From the NCBI RefSeq assembly GCF_003048905.1, contig NZ_PIRO01000001.1, positions 62,001 to 126,000 on the forward strand: a stretch of 64,000 nucleotides of DNA, in the 5' to 3' direction. This stretch comes from Campylobacter concisus. GTDB lineage: Bacteria > Campylobacterota > Campylobacteria > Campylobacterales > Campylobacteraceae. A model generated the notes under the pieces. The model saw nothing but the letters and a program-made list of their open reading frames with translations, ran no database searches and had not been told where the DNA came from. The position numbers and the translations under genes are program-made. Positions 27,265-36,273 of the stretch are shown in pieces; within the stretch, counting starts at the first letter, position 1; each line of letters starts with the position of its first letter.

Positions 27265-28762
27265 AATATTAATAATAGGTGCACTCATTTGCTTAAATAT
27301 GAATTATACTAGTGCCAATGAAAGTAGTTGTTTAAGCAAGAATTTTAATATGAAAATTTCAGATGATGTTGCGCTAGTAGATGTGTTAAATCAGCTTTCA
27401 GAGATGTGTAACTTTAGCATTGTTGCAAAGGACACTTATAGTAAAACAGAGCTAAAAGATAAGGTTTTTGGCGTTAATATCAGAAATATGAGTCTTAGTG
27501 AAGTTTTTGACCTACTTTTAAGTGAGAAAAATTTAAGCTACGAGTTTTCAAATAATGTATTAAAAATTTCATCTTTAAAAACTCAAATTTTTAAACTAGA
27601 TTATATAACTTCTATTAGAGAAGGAACTGCTGTCACCCAAGCTTCAGTGGATGCTACTCCATCTGAGATTTCTAGTGGTTCAAGTAGTAGCGATAATTCC
27701 CAAGATGATAGCTCTCAAGGCTCAAGCAACCTTATAAAAACTACTGAAAGGTTTGACTTTTGGGAAAAACTAGATGCTGAGCTTAAAGCTATTTTAAATA
27801 ATAGTAGCGAACATATCACAGCGCCTGATCCTATCATAAATCAAAACGCAGGCCTTATCACTGTTACGGCCACTCCTTCTCAACTTAAGCGTGTCGAAAA
27901 ATATATAGATGAAATGCAAAAAAGACTAAAAAAACAAGTAATTATTGATGTTTCTATTATTTCAGTTGAATTAAATAATGAATACAAACAAGGCGTTGAC
28001 TGGAGTAAATTTGAGCTTGGATTTAATACATACATTGGCAATTCAAGAAACAATCCGAGTTCAAGTGCAACTTGGACAAATAAAGGCAATAGCCTAAGTG
28101 ATGGATTTGGACGCACATTAAATATCGCAGCTAATTTAAATTTCAGCCTTGATGGAATGATAAATTTTCTTGAAACAAATGGAAAGACAAAGGTTATATC
28201 AAGCCCAAAAGTAACAACACTTAATAATCAGCAAGCACTAATCTCAGTTGGCGATAACATAAACTACCGTGTTCAACAAAAAACTGACAATGGAAACAGC
28301 AATAGTGATAGGCTGACAACTACTTACAAACAATACTCTGTTTTTATTGGCATATTATTAAATTTATTACCAGAAGTTTCTGATAATAACAAAATCATGC
28401 TTCGAATCAATCCATCACTTAGTAACTTTAAATACGCTGAAGACGACACAAGACAAAATGCGTTAAGAGAGATTGCTCCAGATACGGTGCAAAAGAAGCT
28501 ATCAACTGTTGTTCAAGTTGATAGCGGTGATACTATTATTCTTGGTGGATTAATAGGCCAGACAAAGGGTAAAAATAATACTTCTGTACCTCTTCTTTCT
28601 GATATCCCCCTTATAGGCGGAGTCTTTAAAAGCACAAGAGACAATATAAAAACAACAGAGCTTATCTTTGTCATCACTCCTCATGTAGTTGATTTTGACA
28701 AAAAAAAGCCACTTAATCAATCATTAAAAGACTTAGGTTTTTCTAAAACGATCTATGAATAA
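27242..28762 (+). CDS. ctsD: secretin (GspD/PilQ/MshL family; CtsD)
   Basis: Outer-membrane channel of 506 residues. A signal peptide (LNKILIIGALICLNMNYTSA) precedes an STN/N0 domain (KISDDVALVDVLNQLSEM), a Ser-rich linker near residues 137-158, an N1 domain (LITVTATPSQLKRVEKYID) and the secretin core. The core ends SVPLLSDIPLIGGVFKST and ELIFVITPHVV. The start is ATG 27242 with GGAAG upstream, 23 bases inside the previous gene. It provides the pore for DNA uptake in the Cts competence system. Confidence 0.9.
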   Translation: MLRLRLNKILIIGALICLNMNYTSANESSCLSKNFNMKISDDVALVDVLNQLSEMCNFSIVAKDTYSKTELKDKVFGVNIRNMSLSEVFDLLLSEKNLSYEFSNNVLKISSLKTQIFKLDYITSIREGTAVTQASVDATPSEISSGSSSSDNSQDDSSQGSSNLIKTTERFDFWEKLDAELKAILNNSSEHITAPDPIINQNAGLITVTATPSQLKRVEKYIDEMQKRLKKQVIIDVSIISVELNNEYKQGVDWSKFELGFNTYIGNSRNNPSSSATWTNKGNSLSDGFGRTLNIAANLNFSLDGMINFLETNGKTKVISSPKVTTLNNQQALISVGDNINYRVQQKTDNGNSNSDRLTTTYKQYSVFIGILLNLLPEVSDNNKIMLRINPSLSNFKYAEDDTRQNALREIAPDTVQKKLSTVVQVDSGDTIILGGLIGQTKGKNNTSVPLLSDIPLIGGVFKSTRDNIKTTELIFVITPHVVDFDKKKPLNQSLKDLGFSKTIYE

Positions 28763-29582
28763 CAAGAATATTTATACAGATATAAAAAATATCTTTATCA
28801 ACGAAGACGAAGTAGCTGATTTTGTTAATCTAGATAACTCAATCACTTGTTACAATAAGATCGTCTCGGCTCTAAAAAAGCCATTAAAACTTATACTTTT
28901 TTATGGCAAGCCTGGCAGTGGAAAGACCTTTTTGTTAAACAAGATAGCCTCTGATCTTCAAAAGGATAAAAAATTAATTTTTTTCCCGCATCCTTTTTTT
29001 AGCGAAGCTACATTTATAGAAGCTCTTTGTGAAGATATATACGGAAATAAACTTGATAATATAAATAATTTTGAAAGTTTTGTTACACACTACTCAAAAG
29101 AATTTAAAAATAAAGATGAAATTTTACAAAACCAAATAGTCGTCATCCTGGATGAAGCGCAGCTTTATCCTACTGAATTGATCGAAAAAATAAGGCTTAT
29201 GGCCGATACAAGATTATTTAAATTTCTATTTACTATTCATAAAACTGAAAATGAAGATGTGTTAGCAAAGGACTATTTTCAAACCAGAATTTGGGAGAGT
29301 ATAGAGCTTGGAAGTGCAAACACGAATGAAATCATAGTCTATTTACAAAGAAAAATAGGACAAAAAGGCTACGATAAATACCTAAATTTTCAGAAAAAAG
29401 ACTATGACAAAGCCTATGAACTTTGTTGCGGAAATCTACGCACACTAAATAAAATTATGTATAAATTTTATGAAATTTGTGAATATTACGAACAAAATCA
29501 GCCATCAAAATTAAGTAGCGAGGACGCAAATATTAAAATTTTGACAATGTCTGCACTTGATACAGGAATAATTCATGCTTGA
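28755..29582 (+). CDS. ctsP: ExeA/MshM-like AAA ATPase (CtsP)
   Basis: 275 residues. P-loop YGKPGSGKTFLL (Walker A at 51-58), Walker B VVILDEAQLYPTE (~131-143) and an arginine-rich RTLNKIMYKF helix near the C terminus, typical of ExeA/GspA-type ATPases. It overlaps the secretin gene by 8 bases. In C. jejuni the ATPase after ctsD is CtsP, required for transformation. It lacks the peptidoglycan-binding domain of full-length ExeA, like MshM. Confidence 0.85.
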   Translation: MNNKNIYTDIKNIFINEDEVADFVNLDNSITCYNKIVSALKKPLKLILFYGKPGSGKTFLLNKIASDLQKDKKLIFFPHPFFSEATFIEALCEDIYGNKLDNINNFESFVTHYSKEFKNKDEILQNQIVVILDEAQLYPTELIEKIRLMADTRLFKFLFTIHKTENEDVLAKDYFQTRIWESIELGSANTNEIIVYLQRKIGQKGYDKYLNFQKKDYDKAYELCCGNLRTLNKIMYKFYEICEYYEQNQPSKLSSEDANIKILTMSALDTGIIHA

Positions 29583-30453
29583 ATTACAAGAAATTCAAAG
29601 ACTAGAAAAGCTCTATGAAGAGTACGAAAAAAAGAATAAAAATAGCTTTTTAAAATTTTTGTCAAATAAAAAGCTAGGTCTTTTAATAATTACAACCTTG
29701 CTAATTGCTTTTATCTTTGGTATTTTTTTATTTTTCTCAAATACCAAAAACAAAAAAGAGACAACCAATACTCCAACTTTAGTTGAGAAAAATTTGACAA
29801 TACAAACAGATATAAAAGAAAAAAATATAGCCTTTGCTGAAACTAATGTCAGCAAAAATATTTTAGAAGATGGCAAACAAAAAAGTGAGCAGGCAAAAGA
29901 GAGATTTGAATCAGATAAGAAGCAAGATGAGCTTGCCGAGAAAATAGCCAAAAAGCTAGAACAATCCATAAAGCTAAATGAAGATAATAAAGAGCAGGCA
30001 TCAGATAAAAAACAAAGAAGTGGTGGCGGTTGGCTAAAGCTAAATTTACCAACTGAAAATGAAAATATACAAAACGAACAGCATCTACCAAATGAAGAGG
30101 TAATAGAATTAGAACCAAAGGCAAAGCCAAAAATTGATATTCAAATTTCAAGTGAAAACAATGAAATTTCTATGCTAAAAGAAGATTTTAATAAAAATAA
30201 AAATCCAGAAATCGCCCTTAAAATAGCAAGAAAATGCTATCAAGACAAAAGATATAGCGACACTATAAAATGGGCACTATCGGCAAATAATTTAGATAGT
30301 AGCATTGAGGATTCTTGGGTTATGTTTGCTAAGGCAAAATATATGCTAAAACAAAAAGATGACGCATTGCGTGCATTAGAAGAATATAATAAAAATAAAA
30401 ATAAGCCAGAAATAAATGAGCTAATAAATAAGATAAAAAGTGATACCTTGTGA
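29575..30453 (+). CDS. single-span membrane protein with C-terminal TPRs (MshN-like; CtsX position)
   Basis: 292 residues. There is a charged N terminus, one membrane helix at ~34-55 (LGLLIITTLLIAFIFGIFLFF), a long Lys/Glu-rich periplasmic linker, and TPR-like repeats from ~200 (PEIALKIARKCYQDKRYSDT, then SWVMFAKAKYMLKQKDDALR). That is the layout of MshN. The C. jejuni operon carries a membrane protein between ctsP and ctsE that I recall as CtsX; equivalence is inferred from position. It overlaps ctsP by 8 bases. Confidence 0.7.
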   Translation: MLELQEIQRLEKLYEEYEKKNKNSFLKFLSNKKLGLLIITTLLIAFIFGIFLFFSNTKNKKETTNTPTLVEKNLTIQTDIKEKNIAFAETNVSKNILEDGKQKSEQAKERFESDKKQDELAEKIAKKLEQSIKLNEDNKEQASDKKQRSGGGWLKLNLPTENENIQNEQHLPNEEVIELEPKAKPKIDIQISSENNEISMLKEDFNKNKNPEIALKIARKCYQDKRYSDTIKWALSANNLDSSIEDSWVMFAKAKYMLKQKDDALRALEEYNKNKNKPEINELINKIKSDTL

Positions 30454-30989
30454 AATTTTTACTTATTATATTTTTATCTTTAAATGCCTTTGCGCTTGGA
30501 GCGGCTGACATTAAAAGTTATTTTGAAAAGGCTGAATATCCTAAAATTTGTAATCAAAAAATACAAGATCTTTTAAAAGATTCACAAAATGAAGAATTTC
30601 TTAATATCTTTGGCATATCTTGCTTAAAAACAAATGATATAGATAGGCTCGCTCTTCCAGCAAGCAAACTATCAAAAACACAAAGTTCAAGAGAGAATGC
30701 AGCATATTTTGCTGATATATTGCTTAAAAAAAAGCTATTGCTTCATGCTATCTTGAATGGGGCTGATATAAGCTATATTAGGCTTCCAAAGAGCGATTAC
30801 ATTCTTTCATTTATATTTGATAAATTTGTCAAAAAAGAATACGTTGAGGAGCTTGGCGTATTTATTTTTGAAGAGCCAAATTCAGATACAAGATATGAGC
30901 TTAGTGCAATCGCTGGCTCAAATTTTGCAAAAATGATTTTAAAAATTTTTAAAAATGACGATCTTACTTCGCAGATTGAGTATAGATAA
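30450..30989 (+). CDS. exported hypothetical protein of the cts operon
   Basis: 179 residues with a signal peptide (MKFLLIIFLSLNAFALGA) and no membrane helix after it. The body is helical (AAYFADILLKKKLLLHAILN), with two Cys that could form a disulfide (PKICNQKI and GISCLKTN). GTG start at 30450 overlaps the previous stop (GTGA), so it is translationally coupled into the machine. It has no counterpart in the msh gene order. I do not recognise a family. Confidence 0.68.
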   Translation: MKFLLIIFLSLNAFALGAADIKSYFEKAEYPKICNQKIQDLLKDSQNEEFLNIFGISCLKTNDIDRLALPASKLSKTQSSRENAAYFADILLKKKLLLHAILNGADISYIRLPKSDYILSFIFDKFVKKEYVEELGVFIFEEPNSDTRYELSAIAGSNFAKMILKIFKNDDLTSQIEYR

Positions 30990-30998
30990 AGAGAAGAG

Positions 30999-32750
30999 AT
31001 GAATAATTTAGAAAATTTAACGCTAAAAACATTAGAGCAACTTAATAAACTAAATGATGAGCAAATTTTAAAGATTATAGAGATAAAAAAGATAAACGAA
31101 AAAAGTCTTTTAGCTATTTTGCTTGAAGAAAATATGCTAGAAGAAGAGATTTTTTTTGAAATTCTATCTGATATTTATAGAAGAGGACACACTGACATTG
31201 ATGAAATTTCGACTAGTCTTCAGATAGATCAAAAGCGCTTTATTCAATATGTATGTGATAAATTTAAAATTACATTTTTTGATCTTGATGATATAGATAT
31301 CGACTACCGTATCAGTGAAAAGCTAAGCACCTCACAGCTAAAATCATATAACGCCATACCCGTAAAAGAAGATGAGATAAGCGTTTATGTAGCTTTTAAA
31401 AATCCTTTTGACGTGATCATTCAAGATAAAGTTCAAAATTTATTTAACAGAAAGCTATTAAAAGTAGCTTGCGCCGATCCAGCCCAGATAGAAAAATATA
31501 TAAACAAAATAGCTCTTAATGAAAGTATAAAAGACGTTATTACAGAGATCAGAAAAGAGCTTTCAAGCTCTAGCAGCCAAGGGCAAAGCACAGAAAGCTC
31601 TGGAATTTTAAAGCTAATTGAGATAATTTTAAAAACATCTATTCAAAGCAGAGCGAGCGATATTCATATCGAGCCAACCGAGACAAACTGCATAGTAAGA
31701 AGCAGGATAGATGGTATGTTAAGTGAGACATTTATATTTGATAAAGATATCTATCCGCCGATGGTAAGCCGTATGAAGCTACTTTCAAATATGGATATCG
31801 CGGAGCGCCGCCGCCCACAAGATGGTAGATTTTCAGCTCAAATTTTAGATAAAGAGTACGATTTTCGTATCTCTACGCTACCTATCTTAAATGGCGAGAG
31901 TATAGTTTTAAGAATTTTGGACAAATCAAAAGTTATCATAAATATTGAAGACCTTGGTATGCATCCAGATAACTTTGCTAAATTTAAAAAGAGCATGAAA
32001 GCGCCTTATGGCATCATACTAGTTACTGGCCCGACAGGATCAGGAAAAACAACTACACTTTATGGTGCATTAAATGATATAAAAAGTGTAAAAACTAAGA
32101 TTATTACTGTTGAAGATCCAGTCGAGTATCAGCTAAATATGATCCAACAAGTACATGTAAATGAGAAGGCTGGGCTTACTTTTATCTCGGCTCTTCGCTC
32201 TATTTTAAGGCAAGATCCAGATATTATTATGATAGGTGAGATCAGAGATCAAGAGACGCTTAGAATCGCGATTCAAGCGGCGCTAACTGGTCACTTAGTC
32301 TTTTCCACACTTCATACAAATGACGCTATTAGCGCTTTGCCTCGTATGGTTGATATGGGTATTGAGCCATATCTAGTAAGTGGTGCACTAGTTTGCATTG
32401 AGGCTCAAAGGCTTGTAAGAAAGCTTTGCCCGTATTGCAAACAAAAAGTCACGCTATCTCAAAAAGCTCTTGATGAGATTAAGAAATTTCTCCCTGAAGA
32501 TTATCAGTTTTATAAAAGCGTAGGTTGCCAGCACTGCTCACAAACTGGATATCTGGGGCGTGAAATGATAAGTGAAATATTATCTATCAGCGATCATATA
32601 GCAAGTATCGTAGCAAATAACGCCTCAAAAGAAGAGCTTAAAAAGGCTGCCTATGACGAAGGCTTTATAGATATGTTCCATGATGGCGTTATACGCGCAG
32701 CAAATGGTGTAACAACAATCGAAGAAGTATATAGAGTTGCCAAGATATGA
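30999..32750 (+). CDS. ctsE: GspE/PilB/MshE-type assembly ATPase (CtsE)
   Basis: 583 residues. N-terminal MshEN-like regions (~1-180) are followed by the ATPase core: Walker A GPTGSGKTTTL (344-354), the Asp box around VEDPVEYQL, Walker B QDPDIIMIGEIRD, the His box STLHTNDA and a tetracysteine zinc site (CPYC ... CQHC). It is a cytoplasmic hexameric motor driving pseudopilus assembly for DNA uptake. AAGAGAAGAG precedes ATG 30999. Confidence 0.93.
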   Translation: MNNLENLTLKTLEQLNKLNDEQILKIIEIKKINEKSLLAILLEENMLEEEIFFEILSDIYRRGHTDIDEISTSLQIDQKRFIQYVCDKFKITFFDLDDIDIDYRISEKLSTSQLKSYNAIPVKEDEISVYVAFKNPFDVIIQDKVQNLFNRKLLKVACADPAQIEKYINKIALNESIKDVITEIRKELSSSSSQGQSTESSGILKLIEIILKTSIQSRASDIHIEPTETNCIVRSRIDGMLSETFIFDKDIYPPMVSRMKLLSNMDIAERRRPQDGRFSAQILDKEYDFRISTLPILNGESIVLRILDKSKVIINIEDLGMHPDNFAKFKKSMKAPYGIILVTGPTGSGKTTTLYGALNDIKSVKTKIITVEDPVEYQLNMIQQVHVNEKAGLTFISALRSILRQDPDIIMIGEIRDQETLRIAIQAALTGHLVFSTLHTNDAISALPRMVDMGIEPYLVSGALVCIEAQRLVRKLCPYCKQKVTLSQKALDEIKKFLPEDYQFYKSVGCQHCSQTGYLGREMISEILSISDHIASIVANNASKEELKKAAYDEGFIDMFHDGVIRAANGVTTIEEVYRVAKI

Positions 32751-33985
32751 AATTTTATGAAATAGAATATATAAAAGATGGCAAGCGCCAAAAGATGAGC
32801 CTAAAGGCCAATAGTAAAAATGATGTAAAAAATCGTGCAAATATTCAAGGCATGATAGTAAAGATCAAAGAAACTCAGGTTTCAAATATTAACAATGATT
32901 TTTTGGACTTGCAAGAAAAATTTAACAAAATATTCTCTTCTTCAAAAGTAAAAATTCCAGCTCTAGTTGCTACCATAAGGCAACTTAGCGTTATGACTAA
33001 TGCTGGTATATCAATACATGATGGCATAAAAGAGACAGCAAATGCTACCGAGGATAAAAGGCTAAAAACAATATTTCAAACACTAGATGAAGACCTAAAT
33101 CAAGGTGCTAGCTTAACTCAAAGTATAGAAAATTTTCAAGAAGAGCTAGGCGATGTCACTGTTGCTATGGTAAGGCTTGGAGAGAGTACTGGTAATATGG
33201 CTGATGCATTATCAAAGCTAGCTGCTATCTTGCAAGAAGTCTGGGATAACCAGCAAAAATTTAAAAAAGCCATAAGGTATCCAATAACCGTAATATGCTC
33301 TATAATTTTGGCTTTTATTGTGCTTATGACATCAGTTGTTCCACAATTTCGAGAAATTTTTAGTCAGCTTAATGCCGACCTCCCCCTTCCTACTAAAATT
33401 TTACTAAACATTGAATACATAATGAGCAATTATGGCATATATATAATAGTTGTTCTTGTCGCATTTGCTTTTTTGCTAAAAAGGCAATATTCAAATGATG
33501 AAAATTTTAGGGATAAGGTCGATAAATATCTACTAAAAGTCTATCTTGTGGGCAAAATAATATTTTTTGCAAATATGAGTAGATTTAATCTAATCTTTAC
33601 AGAGCTTGTTCGCGCAGGACTTCCTATCGCTGATGCACTAGATACTGCCGTCGTCACCGTATCAAATCAAGACATACGAAACAAACTAACTGCCGTAAAA
33701 GTACTAGTTGGTCGTGGCATAAGTTTAACAGAGGCTTTTAGGCAAACGGGACTTTATGAGGGTATGCTTATACAAATGATAGGAGCTGGTGAACAAAGTG
33801 GTAGCTTAGATGACATGACACAAAAGGTTACTGATTATTATAGAGTGAAATTTAATGATATTATTGATAATATTTCAAACTATATTGAGCCGATACTACT
33901 AATATTTATCGCAGCTATGGTGCTTTTGCTCGCCCTTGGTATATTTATGCCAATGTGGGATATGGCAAAAGCTGTTAAAAATTAA
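32747..33985 (+). CDS. ctsF: GspF/PilC/MshG-type inner-membrane platform protein (CtsF)
   Basis: 412 residues with two T2SSF domains: PALVATIRQLSVMTNAGISIHDGI onward, and its repeat SRFNLIFTELVRAGLPIADAL. The membrane helices are near YPITVICSIILAFIVLMTSV, IYIIVVLVAFAFLL and the C-terminal EPILLIFIAAMVLLLALGIF. It couples the CtsE motor to pilin insertion. Overlaps ctsE by 4 bases; last gene of the machine here. Confidence 0.93.
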   Translation: MKFYEIEYIKDGKRQKMSLKANSKNDVKNRANIQGMIVKIKETQVSNINNDFLDLQEKFNKIFSSSKVKIPALVATIRQLSVMTNAGISIHDGIKETANATEDKRLKTIFQTLDEDLNQGASLTQSIENFQEELGDVTVAMVRLGESTGNMADALSKLAAILQEVWDNQQKFKKAIRYPITVICSIILAFIVLMTSVVPQFREIFSQLNADLPLPTKILLNIEYIMSNYGIYIIVVLVAFAFLLKRQYSNDENFRDKVDKYLLKVYLVGKIIFFANMSRFNLIFTELVRAGLPIADALDTAVVTVSNQDIRNKLTAVKVLVGRGISLTEAFRQTGLYEGMLIQMIGAGEQSGSLDDMTQKVTDYYRVKFNDIIDNISNYIEPILLIFIAAMVLLLALGIFMPMWDMAKAVKN

Positions 33986-34006
33986 ATCTATATTTAAAGG
34001 AGTAAA

Positions 34007-34507
34007 ATGTCTATAGAAAAAGAATATGGCGTTGATGAGAACGCATTTTTAGTTTCAAAAACGGATACAAAAGGAAGGATTACTTATTGTAACGAGCCTT
34101 TTTTAAATATCGTAGGAGTAAAACAAGGTGATCTCTTGGGAAAACCGCACAATATAATAAGGCACACTGATATGCCAAGAGTTATTTTCAAGCTACTTTG
34201 GGAACGTATACAAAATAAAGAGGAAATTTTTGCCTTTATTAAAAATAAAACTCTCAATGGTGGATTTTACTGGGTATTTGGCAATATCACAGCCTCGCTT
34301 GATCAGCAAGATAATATCGTTGGATACTATTCTGTTAGACGTAAGCCAAACGCAAAAGCGATAGAGACCATAAAACCACTTTATGCAAAACTACTTGAGC
34401 TAGAACGAGATGGCGGTATTGAAGCGTCTAAAAAATATTTATTAAAATTCTTAGAAGAAAAATCGACAAGCTATGATGAATTTATAAACAACTTACAAAG
34501 GTTCTAG
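34007..34507 (+). CDS. PAS-domain redox/energy sensor, CetB/Aer-like
   Basis: 166 residues, almost all one PAS domain of the Aer/CetB type: [47 protein letters not shown] and YYSVRRKPN. CetB and Aer PAS domains bind FAD and pass redox signals to a separate or fused chemoreceptor. The next gene, 2 bases later, encodes a soluble chemoreceptor and is its probable partner. AAAGGAG lies 5 bases before ATG 34007. It lies 21 bases after ctsF on the same strand. Confidence 0.85.
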   Translation: MSIEKEYGVDENAFLVSKTDTKGRITYCNEPFLNIVGVKQGDLLGKPHNIIRHTDMPRVIFKLLWERIQNKEEIFAFIKNKTLNGGFYWVFGNITASLDQQDNIVGYYSVRRKPNAKAIETIKPLYAKLLELERDGGIEASKKYLLKFLEEKSTSYDEFINNLQRF

Positions 34508-34509
34508 AT

Positions 34510-35769
34510 ATGTTTAAGAAAAAATCAAATGCAATAAATGAGATTTTAAGTGTTGTCAAATCGGCAAGAAATGGCATACTAGAGCCTCGCATTGTAAATG
34601 TTGGAGAAAAGGACGAGATGTATGAAGTCGCCCTTGGTATAAATGATCTATTAGATCAAGTTGAAGCGCTTCAACGTGAAATTTCAACCTCAGTCCAAGC
34701 TGCACAAAACTCGAAAACATATAGAAATATATTTGTAGAAGGGTTTAGAGGCGCATTTAAAAGAAATGCTATATCTATGAGCAATGGAGTCATTGGCATA
34801 AAAGAAGGACTAAAAAGCAAAATCAGAGGTCTTCTCTCAAGTGAACTTGACAAACTTGGAAATGGCATAAATGGCATAAATGATGTAAGAGATGATCTAA
34901 ATGAAAGTATCAAAAATTTAAGCCAAACAGCAACAGATGCTGGACAAACTGCACAAATAGCAAAAGAAAATATGTCAAATATCGTCGAGCTTAGTCAAAA
35001 CATGGGAGAGCTTGATGGTCTAGTACAAAGCTGCTCGAATGCTACTGGCATGCTAAGCACTAGGGCTTCTGAAATAAGCTCTGTTTTAAATTTAATAAAA
35101 GATATTGCCGATCAAACAAATCTGCTTGCTCTTAATGCCGCCATTGAAGCTGCTCGCGCAGGAGAGCACGGACGTGGTTTTGCGGTAGTTGCTGATGAGG
35201 TAAGAAAACTAGCTGAAAATACACAAAAAGCCACAAGCGATATAGAGGTCAATATAAAAACACTTCAGCAAGAGGTGAATGATATCGATGAAAATTCTAA
35301 AAAAATCGATGAAATTTCTAAACTAACGACACAAAATGTAGAAAATTTCAAAAAGGTATTGAGCGAGTTTAATGCGAACGCACAAAATACTGCTCAAACA
35401 TCAAAATATGTCGAAAATAAAACCTTTGCCATAATCGCAAAAATTTCGCAAATTGCCTACAAAACTAAAGTGTACTCTGATCTTATAAACGAGCAAGGAT
35501 ACAGCGAGGAAATACGTGATTTAGCGCAAAGCCTGCTAGATTGGTATGAGAACGAGAGTATAAGCGAACACAAGCAAAATAAAAATTTTGATAAGTCAAA
35601 AGAACTTACAACGTCGCTAAATAATGAAATCAAACTCTTGCTCGAGAAGTCAGCCTCTGGCTATAACGAACAAAATTTGAATTATTTTGTTGATAAGTCT
35701 AAGAAAATAGAAGATCTAAGCGAGCAAATTTTTACTTCATATAATGAAATTTTTAAAGATAAAAACTAA
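34510..35769 (+). CDS. cytoplasmic methyl-accepting chemotaxis protein with degenerate CZB-like C terminus
   Basis: 419 residues with no membrane helix. The N-terminal ~100 residues resemble the linker module found after sensory domains in epsilonproteobacterial receptors ([17 protein letters not shown]). The signalling hairpin tip is canonical ([20 protein letters not shown]). Residues ~306-400 look like a CZB zinc-binding domain ([15 protein letters not shown] ... [11 protein letters not shown]), but the expected His and Cys ligands are Gln314 and Gln340. It probably reports the state of the upstream PAS protein to CheA/CheW. Confidence 0.87.
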   Translation: MFKKKSNAINEILSVVKSARNGILEPRIVNVGEKDEMYEVALGINDLLDQVEALQREISTSVQAAQNSKTYRNIFVEGFRGAFKRNAISMSNGVIGIKEGLKSKIRGLLSSELDKLGNGINGINDVRDDLNESIKNLSQTATDAGQTAQIAKENMSNIVELSQNMGELDGLVQSCSNATGMLSTRASEISSVLNLIKDIADQTNLLALNAAIEAARAGEHGRGFAVVADEVRKLAENTQKATSDIEVNIKTLQQEVNDIDENSKKIDEISKLTTQNVENFKKVLSEFNANAQNTAQTSKYVENKTFAIIAKISQIAYKTKVYSDLINEQGYSEEIRDLAQSLLDWYENESISEHKQNKNFDKSKELTTSLNNEIKLLLEKSASGYNEQNLNYFVDKSKKIEDLSEQIFTSYNEIFKDKN

Positions 35770-35778
35770 AATATTAAA

Positions 35779-36273
35779 TTATCTTTGATGTTTTTTGGGG
35801 TGGTCAAAAAATAACGCTTTTGCACCGCCCTCTTTTAACTCACTAAATTTACATCCAAACTCAACACAAAATATTCCAGAAGTTGGGATATTGTCTATTG
35901 ATGAATCGCTTAAATACTCGCAAATTTCAGTTATGCTTGGATTGTGCGTGATGATAAAAATCTCATCCAAACTCTCATCTATATTTTTGACAAATTTTAA
36001 AAGATCTTCAAAACTTATATCATAAAGCTCATCTATAAGACTGGTCTCTTCTTTAAATTTTAAAGTTTTGGCAATAATCTTTGCTGTTTGCTCGCACCTT
36101 TTAGCGCTGCTTGAAAAGATAGCCCTTGGCATCACATCATACATTTTTAGCCTATTTGCCATAAATTTAGCGTCTTCTTTGCCTTTTTGACTAAGCTCCC
36201 TTAAGGCATCTTTAGCTCCGTCCTTATTCTCATCAACCGCTTTTGAATGTCTTATGAAATAAATTTTACTCAC
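35779..36273 (-). CDS. SixA-like phosphohistidine phosphatase
   Basis: 164 residues of the histidine phosphatase superfamily: the catalytic RHSKA (YFIRHSKAVDENKDG) at the N terminus, SSAKRCEQTAKII, and the second His in IITHNPSITEIC. SixA-type enzymes remove phosphate from phosphohistidine on phosphorelay or PTS proteins. GTG 36273 is preceded by AAAGGAG and overlaps the upstream stop by one base, so I prefer it over the longer frame to 36306. Confidence 0.88.
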   Translation of the reverse strand: MSKIYFIRHSKAVDENKDGAKDALRELSQKGKEDAKFMANRLKMYDVMPRAIFSSSAKRCEQTAKIIAKTLKFKEETSLIDELYDISFEDLLKFVKNIDESLDEIFIITHNPSITEICEYLSDSSIDNIPTSGIFCVEFGCKFSELKEGGAKALFFDHPKKHQR

